DNA of 54,255 nucleotides. It comes from Schizophyllum amplum (Eukaryota; Basidiomycota; Agaricomycetes; Agaricales; Schizophyllaceae). Numbering within the stretch: the stretch's first letter is position 1; every line of letters starts with the position of its first letter. Positions 30,585 through 42,100 of the stretch are shown here, one piece after another. Below the pieces are notes generated by a model. It was not told where the DNA came from, made no database searches, and saw only the letters and a list, made by a program, of their open reading frames with translations. Position numbers and translations under genes: made by a program. The DNA lies in assembly GCA_007026445.1 (NCBI GenBank), contig VDMD01000145.1, forward strand, positions 1 to 54,255. Direction: 5' to 3'.

Positions 30585-33256
30585 GACGGGGGGAGGGAGA
30601 GGGAGAGATGGAGCGCTGGCGTCGACCCGGGGCTGCTATTATAACTCGACCCTCCCGCGCGGGGATAGACTCAGGTCCCATCCGCCGACCCTGAATAACA
30701 CAACATCCCGCCCATTCCGATCACATCGGTGTTTGCCGTACCACACTCGGCGTCGCCCGCCCCCTCCTCCTCGTTCCCCGCCCGGACCAGCGTCAGACCA
30801 GCGTTCGCTCGGCTCGCAGTCGTCGCGTCAGCTACTTTCTCTCGAGTCGCGACGTGTCTCCCACAACCTTTTGAGCCCCCTACGCACATTGTACGCCCCC
30901 TACATGCCAACAGATGCCCACTGATAATTTCCACAAACGGTACTCCCCGTCGCGCGCAGCTGTCTCGGCGTTCTACCTGGTCAACCGGTACCGCGGCTAC
31001 TAGGCACCCATCACGATGGTCACGGCGTCCAGCAGTGTCGCGTCTCTGCACAAGCGGCTGGCGAGCGCGCCAGCCTCATCTTCCGCTCGTCGTCTACTCG
31101 CTGACGTAGCCGCGCCTCGTGTCGGGCAGTCTTTGACAGACTCTCGCTATTCTCGGCAATAACCCCTTCTTATTCTCGCGCTACTCTATAGGACCTACAC
31201 CCTCTCGATCCGCTTGGGTCCCGCGCTCATCCACGGCGGTACCACCCCGCGCCAACCCACAACAATCCACTCGGAACCTTTACATGTCAACTCAAAACCC
31301 GATGTTCAAAGACGCCGTCATCACGAACCCCGTCGTCGCTCAATCTCAATCACGGACACGTCTTCCACTAGCCGCCGGTGGCTTCGCTGCGGCGGGCCGT
31401 TCCCTTCTCAAAACGCAGCGATGCACTGAACAGGTCGCCGAGTAATCAATTCGTAGATCGATACTGCTCAGTACTCGACAAGGCTCGGGACGAACTACCT
31501 GGGAACTACCGAACTACCGCGGGACACAAAGGACGAACAAGGCAGGAGCGCTGCATACCCGGGGCCGACTCGCGGCATCGGGCAGTGTGCGTATGCGTCA
31601 CCTTTGGCATCTGTATCGGGCGTGGCTGTACTCCTGCCTTTGTTGCACGCGTATAGATGGGGGACACTCGTGGATTACACCGGTTGCCACGCCACAGCGT
31701 CCTTCCCTCGACGTGCAACCACGTCCTTCCCCCGGCTTTGGCCCTCGCCGGGTAGCCGTCGTTCTCATCGGACATTCCTCGTCCCCGCCGGACCATTTTC
31801 GACTCCCATCGGTACGACCCGACCCCCCAGCGATGTTGCAGACAGCTTCGCGCGGCATGTCCCGCATCTTCACTCTACGTACGCGCCTACCTCGCAGCTC
31901 TTTCATCGAACAGGCCTACACTCGCGCTTAGCTCTCCTTGGGCGAAGCCCGACTCTCAGAGAGCCTACAAAGGGATTATATGCCTTTGGGCGCTTACATG
32001 CCGCTTGCCTCAAAATGCTCACACGCGGCGCTCGTCTTCTTCTGCTCTTCGCCTTCTTCGACGCGTGCGCTGCCTCACTCTGTATAATTGTCTACTTCGC
32101 GACCATGCGATGCGCCCTCTTTGGCTACCCGCCTTACCTGCGAAGACGACGACATCGACCCACGAGAGACGCCCGGCATGGAAACGACGCCCACCGACAG
32201 TCGCGGAAGTGCTCACGCACCTGAAAAGCGTGTAGGCGCAGATCCTGTACATGCATTAAAGCCCATACTGCCTGTAGGCAATCGCCGTAGCGCATGTGCT
32301 ATACGCTGTTTGCGCGGAGACCAGCAACTTCAAGGTACCCATCGCTCTCATATTGCTCGCTCAAGCTGAGGCCGTGTTCTGCAGATTCGAGACCCTGCGC
32401 TGTGCCATCTACCGGATCACTGCATCTCGTCTGGGGGTGAACGAGACGTCGGCCACAGAAAATGAGTATGATCATGATCAATGAAGTATCCGACGCCCCC
32501 GCCTCCCGCCACCCGTCGACGCCCATCCAGAGTAAACAATGAAGATGAGCGTGTCCTTCGCTGGTGGCTCGGAGACGCGTACCAGACGCGAAGTCGCTTC
32601 CACTGACCACCCTTACTGGCCCCGGTTTATATGGACGCCACAACTCGAGGCGAAGCAGCTTCTGAAGCGGCCCCGGGTGGGGGCCTGGTGGGGGCACTTA
32701 TAATCAGACCCGTTACAGCGCGGCGCGACGCGTCTCACGATTATCTTATAATTAACGACCAACAACTCCGTACCAGCTTCTGACGATGGCATCTGCGATG
32801 CTGGCCGAAATAGAACTTTTTTTCTTTCTTCGAAGGGGCTGCTTCGCCTGAAGTTGTCGCGGGCGAGTAAGTATCCGCATACACCGCCGGCCAACAGCAT
32901 TTACTTCGCAAGCGCAATTGCTTTTCTCGCGATCGTCCGCCTTTCTCTGACTGCGCCCTGCGTCCCTCGGGCCTTAGTTCCAGAATTCAAGCCCCGAAGT
33001 TAACGTTGATACGTTGATACCTGGGTTAGAAGATGCTTGCCCGTGGTGGAGTCCTGGCGTCTTCCATTCCCTTGTAAGTTAGTATCTGACAGCGGAAGCA
33101 CCGTACCAATGCGATAGTACGCGGGTAACTCTTTGCTGCAAGGGGGAACGCCAACCTGCCTGGTCCGGTCAGAACGGTCCGGCCATCCATGAACATGTCA
33201 CGTGCTTGTTTGATTTACCTTCGCCTCATCGTGTCAATATTGAAGAGGAAAGCAAT
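30585..33256. other. Gene-poor 2.7-kb stretch
   Basis: No protein family can be read on either strand. Several frames of 60-206 codons exist (for example 31604-32224 plus, 30671-31051 minus) but they are Arg/Ser/Pro-rich with no motif, as expected for chance frames in GC-rich DNA. A short frame from ATG 31015 (MVTASSSVASLHKRL, 48 codons) is the most protein-like, without homology I recognise. Around 33000 a CCGAAGTTAAC...CTGGGTTAG segment weakly recalls 5S rRNA. Confidence 0.4.
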
Positions 33257-33656
33257 AGAGGCGTTGCGCAGCTGTTGTTGTTGGTCCCTATTGTTGCTGG
33301 ACACTTTTGTTGTAATTCGAAGTCAGTCAAGGCACGGGTATAGCAGGTATCCAGAGGCCAGTGCGACCCTTTGAGCAGTCGTACCGGTCACAATCGACAC
33401 GGTCAGCGGCAGCAAGGGCGTTGGCACGCGCCACGTGCGGCGGTCGGGCGAAGCCGACGGCCATCGCCGAGAACGGCCTGCGCACGACGCTCAGCCATCG
33501 CCGAGCCCAGGCGTATGCCTGAGGCGTTCTTATATCATAGGCAGCATGTATTAAGGCCATAGGTGCTTGTTCTGAGCTGCACAGCACCTGTAGATAAAAA
33601 CAACGGAAATTTCTAACAACAACACGGACCAACAACAACAGTTGCGCAACGCCTCT
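33257..33656. mobile_element. MITE-like inverted-repeat element, copy 2
   Basis: This 400-base element has the same ends as copy 1 (AGAGGCGTTGCGCA... and ...TGCGCAACGCCTCT), is again flanked by AAT on both sides, and lies in the opposite orientation with respect to its core. The core shares CGGCGATGGCTGAGCGTCGT and further blocks with copy 1, at an estimated 80-90% identity. It inserted about 60 bases downstream of the helicase stop codon. Confidence 0.8.
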
Positions 33657-33716
33657 AATATGGGAAGCGCGTTATGGATATAACCTTCTCCTTGACTAGC
33701 CATCTTACATTTACCC

Positions 33717-36700
33717 TCAACGACCCTTGCCGGCGGACGCTTCAGGCCGTCTAGAGGCAGTCGCCAAGCTAGATGAGGGTGCCGGTGAAAGATATTGTAC
33801 GTCAAACGGACGCGCGTCCTTTGGATCGCGTCCGTCGTTGGCCAGTAGAGACAGCATCGCGTTGAGCACGGCGTCATCCGGGCCAGCTTGCATTTGGGAC
33901 GTGTCCTCGACACATAGGAGCAGACGAGCATCGAGGAGGCGCCTGGTGATACGATGAGGAAAACTTCAAGGAGGCAGGCAAAGGCGCACCGTAGGTGATT
34001 GACCAGCACGCCAATGCGGGCCCAGGCTTTGAGGCGGATGAAACCCTCTCGATCTCTGTCGCCCACCGTAAGTGCGCCGCGCACAGCGTCTACAGACACC
34101 TGTCCGCCAAACAGCAGCAACGCATATGTGGGCGCCTATGGGAGCACATCCACGTCAGCGCGTATCCCCCAGTATCAACCAGGAGATGAGCCGCTCACCT
34201 CCGTCACCTCCCTCACATATACCTTGCCTGTCTTCACTCTGGAAAAATATGCTGCAAACGGCGCAGCCCACCTCGCCTCGCCGAACAGCGTGCTCCCTGG
34301 ATGCAGCCACACCCTCTCATCACGCATGTCGAAGAAGGCGAACTCGCGCGCCGCGGCGTCGCGCTGGACTGCACCGGCTGCGACAGCGTCGAACTTGGCG
34401 CGCGGCGCGCGCACGCGGGCGACTCGAGGATAGAGCCCGGCGAGCGCGATGCCCTTGAGAAGGTTCGTATGCGTACTGTAGGCATTGAGTGCGGGGGCTG
34501 TGGGAGGGAGGGAGGGCGGAATGAAGCCCATGCTACTGAGCGCGTTGTGGAATTCCAGGCGGAGGGTGGTGATCTCGCGCACGGTGGTGGGAGAGATGAA
34601 GTTCTGGGGCGGGTAAGTGAGTTAATGAAGGAAGGAAAGGCGTAAGATTGTACCTGCTTGCAAAACTCGACGATCTCGCGCTGGGCTTTGCCAGAGGAGC
34701 GAAGGCGCATACATTCGTCGTATGCCAGGACGGAAGCCAAGAGGTCGCTGCCGTAGATGGCGAAGCGCTGACGGGCCCTGCCCAGACATTGTCAGCAAGA
34801 GGTGAGGTAATTTCAGTAAGATAAGCTACAGATCTGCCTCGTCCCTCTGGTCCGGTGGGTTGAGGAATACCGGTTTCGACGACAATATTGCCGCTACGGT
34901 CAGGATGGGGCTGAGACACCGGAAGAGCGCGGCAAGGATGAGCATCTGCAATGGCTCAGCTCGATCTGATTCATTGCGGGCCATCTACATACCTTGGCGA
35001 TGCGCACATCCACGGGAAGTATTGCCTGCATCGAATAAGCAACCGATCACTCGGCCAACACGTTAGGCATACCATATTGCTACCCAGAGGCGTAAGCGCA
35101 CCCTCCCTCGTAAGCGCACCTAGCTCCTCCAACGTCGCCATAGCCCGGTTCATTGTCGCTACATTTGGCGGGCTGATCATCCCCGCCAAAAATGCCTGAC
35201 CACGTTTAGCTCATTCAAGTCCTTTGAGCCAATGAAGTAACGCACCCGCGGATCCTCATGCTCTCGCGCAGCCTTCACCGCCAGGCAAACGCTCTCGAGC
35301 GGCACGCGTTGGATCTCGGGCATCGGGAATGGCGCCATGCGCGCCTCGCGATCACGCGTGAAGAGCTTGTAGCAGAAACCTGGTCGCGTGCGTCCGGCGC
35401 GCCCACGCCGCTGCTGCGCGGCCGCGCGCGTCACCCACCCCTCCTGCAGGCGCGACATATCCGTAGCTGGGTCGTAGCCAGTCTCCTTCACTCGGCCGCA
35501 GTCGACCACATACACAACGTCGTCGATGGTGATCGAGGTCTAGAGCACTAGATGAGAATAGCCAGATGGAGAGATGTGGGCCGGGAACACGCACTTCGGC
35601 AACGTTGGTCGCAGCAATGACCTTCCACTTGCTCGTCTTGGCAAAGACACGGGCTTGTTCGTCGCCAGAGAGGTTGGCATGCAGAGGGAGGATGTCCGCT
35701 TCCTTGAGAGATACCTCGCGCTGAACAGCCTCAAGGCATTGCTTGATCTCTTGCACGCCGGGCAGGAAAATAAGGACGCCGCATGGCTTCGCATCCGAAC
35801 GGCGGACAATGTGCTTGACAACAGATGCGACAAGCTAACGGCCGGTCAGTTGGGTTGGGCGCTACATAAATGTAAACTCACCGCATAGTCAATCCGGTCA
35901 CTCTCGGCGATGACTTGTATCGCGAGCGCTGCAGCGTCGCTCAATCCGCGCTGCTTCCACTTGTCCCGCTCCTGCTGCCGCGCATTCTGCACATTCTGCT
36001 TTGACGGCGGTGGGGCGGGCGGGCGGTAGTCAATTTGAGGCACGATATCTTCGAGGTAGCTATTTGCTGTGAGTGAGGGCTTTTACCCGGCAGGCGGTCG
36101 AAGCCACTCACAGATCTGTGACAGGATGCGCCAGCCCAGAGATTGACAGCAACGGCGCGCCGTTAAAGTACTGCACGAAACGCTCGTGGTCCACAGTCGC
36201 GGACATGAGTACGACTTTGATGTTCATCTTTTGTGCGAGGTGGTCCTTGAGCTCGCGAAGAAGGAAGTCGCTGTCGATGGAGCGTTCGTGGACCTGCGTG
36301 GCAGATGTTTAGTGGCGGATGTGAATATAAGGAAGCACGGGTTTACCTCGTCCACGACAACGTGAGTTACGCCGCGTAAGCCCTCCGCCGATGCGAGGCG
36401 CCTCAATATGACACCCGTGGTGCAAAAAAGCAGCTTGGTGTCACGTGTGCTCGTCGACTCTCCACGGATGGAATATCCAACGCTGCCGTCGTCGAGCCTC
36501 TCGACCGAGACGCGCTGCGCTACAGATACGGCGGACAGCCTACGCGGTTGCGTGATAACGATGGACGTGTCTTTCCCTTGATTGGCCAGTATGAGGGCGT
36601 CCAGGATGAATTGCGGCACTGTGATATGTCAGGCCGCCGTAGAACGAAAGAAGCTAACTCCTCACACTGCGTGGTTTTCCCGCTGCCGGTTTCGCCAACG

Positions 36701-38718
36701 ACGACCAATACCTGGTTCTTGGCTAAGAGATCCAAGAAGCGATCTCTCGCTTTGAAAGCAGGAAGCCGTTCGCGTGTCTTCAGCAATGCCTTGTACTGTT
36801 GACAGGCCGTTAGAAGCACCTCGAGGAAGTGAATTGTGACCCGCCTTCTCGGCCTGATGAACGCGCTCCAAGCCGGCACGCAACTCTTCGCTCGACTTCT
36901 GTGGGCGGTTTCCGTATTTCTTCTGTCTTGCAGGTCTCGATTTCTGGGTCTCGATATCCTTCAACAAATTTGGCACAGGCCCCGCTTGAATGTGCTTGAG
37001 CACATCGCCAACTGAAGGCGGCCCTTCCTGCTGCACGCGAACCCATTCCCCGTCGACCGCTTGAAGAGCACCCATGTACAACCCGCTTTCCCGCGCTTCC
37101 GGAGACCGCACGAAACGCAGGAGACATGCAAGCAGTTGCAGGCGCACGTAGGGAGGAAGATTTGGTGAGGTGATGTACGCTGGGACGAAGTCGGTGCGTG
37201 GGCATGCGGAGGCTTGGTCCGCTACAATGTGCACCTTCGTGTCCGGGTCGCTGAAGAGGGGCAATACGACCGTCTTGTAGGTCTCCTCTGTCGATGCGAC
37301 TATATCGGCACCCAGAGCGGTGGCTTCCTCTTCGTCTACGATGAGGGGTTCCGGGTCTGACGGGAGATTTCTCCCGTCTATGAGGCGGTCGCCGAGGGTA
37401 GCCAGCAAGCGCGGCCAGTCGCCGCCCAGAGAAGCGTCCCCAAGGAGACATTGGCGAACGAGATGGTCAGGGAAGCCCGCTTCCTTGACGGCCCGGTCCT
37501 GTATCCACCTCGTTTTGAGATCGGATGACGACGAATGAGCGGAGGTGACGAAGGGAACGGATGATGCGTTGCCGTGTTTGTATCGGTTGGGCAGGTCGCA
37601 CTCGGGGATAGTGAGAAGCAGGTATTCAATCGCAGCGTCCAGAGGACTGTTCTTCGAGGACACAGCTAGATCCGGCTTCTCGAGGAATTTCCAGGCTCGT
37701 TCGATCTGGTGTTTGTTGAAGCCGATCTGGGAGAGCTGCTTTTGTAAGGTGGCACGAGCGTCATCAGATAATCCCTCTTCAGAGGGATCTTGTAGTTCTG
37801 GATGCAGCGCGAATCCCTTCTTCACGGCATCCTCGACAACTTCACGAAGCGAGCCCACCATGACGACTTCCGGTATTCGGTGGTCGTCAATAGCAGATGA
37901 TCCTCCCCGATGAGCTTCAGCAGCTTCGGCGGGCTGGGAGGCTGCTTCTCGTCTTTCAGTCGCCTTAGCCTGGCGCTCCTCAACTTCTTTCTTCGCCTTG
38001 AACGGATCATCAGCATACATCCATTGCTGATGTTCCGGCACCGCTTTGTGCTCTGCGGCAAGAGTATTCCAGTAGTCTCGTGGACCAGGAGGTAGCACGC
38101 GATTCAGCTGTATTCCATTGCAGAACTGGGAAATACATGAATACACGTACGAACTGTACAGAAAAGCCTGTGGAAGACGAACTCGGTAGAGTGCGTATGT
38201 GGCGCCCCAGTGGCGGGCTTCGATGGCGCTCGGGCAGATGTACGCGGGATGGGGTTCCATCTTCACGACGTCCTTTTGATGGGTCTTTTTATTGTCACGC
38301 GATAGCCTGACAGAGAAAGACCACCCTTTGCCGCGCTGGAAAGTATCGATGGTAGGTTTGTCCCATCCTGTAAAGATTTGGTTGAAACGTGTAAAGGTGG
38401 GATGGCGCTCTACGAACCGTTCTTCTGGCATCTCAAAATATGTCAGAGAGCTTCAGACGATTATCAACCATCTCACCTTTCGTTGAGTAGACTTAGTGGA
38501 AATTTGGACCCCGGAGGAAAGAGAGACTTCGCCTCAGAGACAGGTCCCACCGCAGGTGAACTTCCTGCGGCAGCACCTGACTTCCCTCCGGGGCCCGCTA
38601 TAGTAATTGGGCTTGCCTTGGAAGAGTTCCCGGCATTGCCTGACTTGACTATGCCTTTCCTTGGAGGCATAGCCGGGGGTCGAAGATGGAGGGAGGACGC
38701 AGAATACGGCCCGGCCAT
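33717..38718 (-). CDS. DEAH-box RNA helicase, Ucp12/DHX29-DHX57-like
   Basis: Roughly 18 exons encode a protein of about 1400 residues, starting at 38718 (a second Met, MPPRKG, at 38670 is also possible). The N-terminal half has LLNERCQKNGWDKPT, a GATYALYRFCNGIQLNRVLPPGPRDYW block and a UBA-like helix set (LQKQLSQIGFNKHQIERAW). The helicase core follows: motif I GETGSGKT, Ia TQPRRLSA, II DEVHER (completed by splicing), III SAT, then TSITIDDVVYVVD and VI QQRRGRAGR. Helicase-associated and OB-fold domains follow (AFLAGMISPPN, AILPVDVRIAKMLILAA, LLKGIALAGLYPRVA). Fission-yeast Ucp12 and human DHX29/DHX57 have this plan; DHX29 assists scanning on structured mRNAs. Exon 2 is only 14 bases (38431-38418). 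A 67-base intron with CTAAC branch site is inferred before motif I. Confidence 0.9.
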
Positions 38719-39568
38719 GCCGACTGATCATCGCACATAGACGATTCCTGGACGATTCTCCCACGCCTTCACTCATCCTCCAAGGCAAGCTCCAAGGACG
38801 CTCAGGACATCCGACACCCGAGCGGTCTACGACTACCAGATAGTCAATACGATGAATTGTCTTGATCATGAAGAGGTGCTACTCGCCTGAGGCCTGAGCT
38901 CCAGTACTGCCGGTTGTTTTGGGGAGTTTACGAATATAGTGTCGCGCCGGCGCCGTTGAAGTTGAAGTCATCCTCACTCCACGGTTCTGCGCGGGTCGCG
39001 GCGGCGACAGCCGACCGTGTCATCTGACACCAAGCGCACGCAAGCGAGACCGATGTCCTTACAGGCTCTTTATAACCTTCATCTTGTCTCCGAGGTTCTT
39101 CAGCAACTCACGCTGACTCTATATCACGAGGCTTCAACGCTTTTCCAAGTCCTCTGTCCTTCTGGCGCGTCATGCACGAGAAACACGGTCAGTAATCGCT
39201 CAGGCGACCATGGCAAACCTTGTCATCCATCGATTCACAAAGTACTGAGCGTCTTTCGACCCTAGAATCGTGGTCGATGGATCACGTCGACCGGGAGAAG
39301 GAGGCAGCTCATGGTGCGTAGTACGTCTCCTGCAGGCTACGAATCCATCCACTTACGCGCATGCGGCTTCGTTCAGACCCAATGGCGCCGCGTGGTCCAC
39401 CCTCCGGGACATGGCGTACGTGTATGCTACCTGCGTCCACTAGGCCCGAGATTCTCAATAGCATGACTACAACCTATATGCGCTCGACGCGATATTTAAG
39501 CTCATGATCTTTCAGTCCAAAAGCCCATTGTTCAGGTCACATACTCGCTCACCCCCACACACGTCCTG
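38719..39568. other. Promoter region between helicase and alpha-galactosidase 1
   Basis: This 850-base divergent gap has a GATATTTAAG at 39491-39500, about 75 bases before the alpha-galactosidase ATG. A frame of 82 codons at 39017-39265 lacks recognisable features and is not called. Confidence 0.4.
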
Positions 39569-41945
39569 ATGGCCTTACTGTCGTTGACCTTCGCGACTCT
39601 ATTTGCCTACCTCAGTCTGCTTTCCAAGCCCGCCCCTACAACTGCCCTCGACAATGGCGTGGGTCAACTTCCCTGTAAGTCCGCGTACCTGGCCCTATAG
39701 CATCCTTGAGATCTCATGCGTGAGCAGTTATGGGATACAACAGTTTGTCTATCTACGAACGGGTCTTTCTACTAACTTCTTAACCCTCTCGAAAGCATGG
39801 AATGCGTATGTGGTATGTCCACTCGATTCCTTCCAACTTGTCATTTGCTCAATCCTTGCTATCAGTGCGATATCAACGAGACGGTAGTCCGGGAGTCTGC
39901 AGAACTTCTAGTCTCTCTCGGTCTGAAGGTGAAACGCACGTGCACTCAATCTCTTCGCGGCATCTCATTTGTTTTACAGGACATCGGCTACGAATATATG
40001 AACATCGATGATTGTTACGCAGAAAAAAACCGTACGGAGGACGGCGACATCATTGAAAGTGCGCCCTTATCTGCGCTATTGCATTCATCCATTTACCATG
40101 CGTTCAGGCGCGGAGAGGTTCCCTTCAGGGATGCGCAACACGACGGACTACATACATGACCTTGGATTGTGAGCACAATGCTGCATCGTGTATATTGATC
40201 ACTGATGGCTGTTTTACAGGAAAGCTGGTATCTACAGCGATTCTGGTTGGTTCACCTGCCAGCTGTACCCGGGATCATTCCAGAACGAGGATCGGCATGT
40301 CTTTTTGCGTGCGTCTGCGTCGTCGTATCTCAAATAACGCGGCAGGGATATCGAACTCTTCCGTGAGACGTGGAACTTCGACCTTCTGAAGTAAGCCTTC
40401 TTCAAACGTTCGACTGCTCGCAAAGCTCACCCGCGACTTAGATACGACAATTGTGCTAGTCAGTCATTTCCGTACTTGAACCGTCTTACCCGCCCTTATG
40501 CTCGCAGTTCCCTTCGATGAGATTATCCGCGAGGGTGTCGTCGGCAAGTACAAACGCATGGCGGATGCTATCGCGGCACAAGCTGCATCCTCGGGCCAGG
40601 AACCCATCCTCTTTTCTCTGTGCGAATGGGGAAGGGTAAGTCATTTCTAGGATGCAGACTTGACACAGCTCAAGTGACTCTCGCTCTCAGGAGCAACCGT
40701 GGCTCTGGGCCAAGCGTTTCGGCCAGTCGTGGCGGGTACGATGAATCTCTTTCTTGATGAAAAATCAGTCATTGACCTATTCCTCGCGCAGACGACAGAC
40801 GATATCGGTGGGTTCACCCGTCAGCCGATATGCACTTGTCATGCTAAACGTGCACAGGTGCCCACTGGGACGCTATCTCAAGCATCATCAACCAGAACAG
40901 CTTTTACACCTGGAGCACCGATTTCTATGGACATGGCGACATGGATATCGTAAGAGTAATTTTCGTAATGTCGCCGTGGTCGCGCTGACGCGCTACCTTC
41001 ACCAGCTCGAAGTGTACGTGGCAGACATAGCCTTTCCTCTTGGTCGCAGCTAATCGTGGCCTCAGAGGCAATGGGGACCTGACATACGAAGAGGCCAAAT
41101 CCCATTTCACTGCCTGGGCGCTCATGAAGAGTCCCTTACTCATCGTGTGTTTTTTTTCCTCTGTGGCATGCATTGTGCACTGACAACGCCACCACCCTAG
41201 GGAACTGACGTGAGCCTGGACCGACTCTTGTCCGCGGCCGGTCACTAATCTCAGGGCTGCAGCTCTCCGCAATCACCGAGGAATCGCTGAACATCCTGAC
41301 GAACACCGAAATCATTGCTATCAACCAAGACTCGGTCGTCGGCACGGCCATTACCCCCTTCCGCTGGGGTCGTAACGTACGGTGTCGCTCCCCTCGTACC
41401 CTATATACTACGTGCTGACCAAGCGATATATAGCCGGACTGGACGAACGACTATACGTACCCAGCGCAGTACTGGAGCGGAGAAAGCGAGAACGGGACCG
41501 TGATCATGCTGGTATGTTGTAGTTGCACCATATGAAGTGCGCCTACTGATGGCTTGTCGCGCAGCTCAACGTGGAAAGCGAGCCGGCAGACATGTTCTTC
41601 ACGCTGGCGGAGTCACCTTGGATCAGGGTAAGCTGGTTAGTATCGAACGGGACGTTGGGCTGATGTTTCCTTAGGCCGGCCGTCAATATTCTGTCCGGGT
41701 AAGCATTTCTAAGTCTTGCCGATGGCCTTCTCTTCCGAGCTAATTTTGCCCAACAGGATCTCTGGACGCACACGGACAACGGTACGGCTGTACGCAACCT
41801 CACTGTTTCTGCTGTTCCCGCGCATGGCGTGGTCGCGCTCCTGCTCAGAGACGCAGGCGACGAGCCCGCCGGCCTCGACCCGAAGTGCTCCATCATGGAA
41901 TGGTGCACGGACCAAAACGGCACCGTCCTGGAGGGGGGTGTTTGA
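39569..41945 (+). CDS. Secreted GH27 alpha-galactosidase, copy 1
   Basis: Twenty-one exons give about 446 residues. A signal peptide (MALLSLTFATLFAYLSLLS) is followed by ALDNGVGQLPFMGYNTWNAY, typical for GH27 melibiases. Further family blocks are [44 protein letters not shown] and KYDNCA with the catalytic nucleophile Asp. LCEWG, FGQSWRTTDDIG with the acid/base Asp, MDILEVGNGDLTYEEAKSHF and SPLLIGTD follow, then a C-terminal beta domain ending near VVALLLRDAGDE. The enzyme releases terminal alpha-1,6-galactose from galactomannan and raffinose-type sugars outside the cell. Six exons are only 8-17 bases: 39728-39742, 39796-39812, 40442-40458 (nucleophile), 40792-40807 (acid/base), 41006-41013 and 41201-41209. 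The donor after 40312 has two in-frame options. Confidence 0.9.
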
Positions 41946-42100
41946 TTGGCCGGACTCATAGGCAGCTTGCAGAGAACGACGGACAACACGAAATTTCAAC
42001 TCTGTATTATCACGCATAACAAACGATTCTTCTTCTTGTACTTATACACGTACTGCTCGCAGGCAGACATCGTCCAGGCGGTGACGATTCTTCCCGCGTG

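Noticed and set aside
30671..31109. Overlapping frames on both strands (126 codons each)
   Set aside because: Neither shows a family feature, signal peptide or plausible promoter.
31604..32224. 206-codon plus-strand open frame
   Set aside because: Arg/Ser/His-rich composition with no motif; typical of chance frames in GC-rich intergenic DNA.
32940..33080. Possible 5S rRNA (CCGAAGTTAAC...CTGGGTTAG...GGAGTCCTGGCG)
   Set aside because: Only scattered words match; the 5' and 3' strands do not pair into the closing helix, and a TTGATACG duplication interrupts it. At most a decayed fragment.
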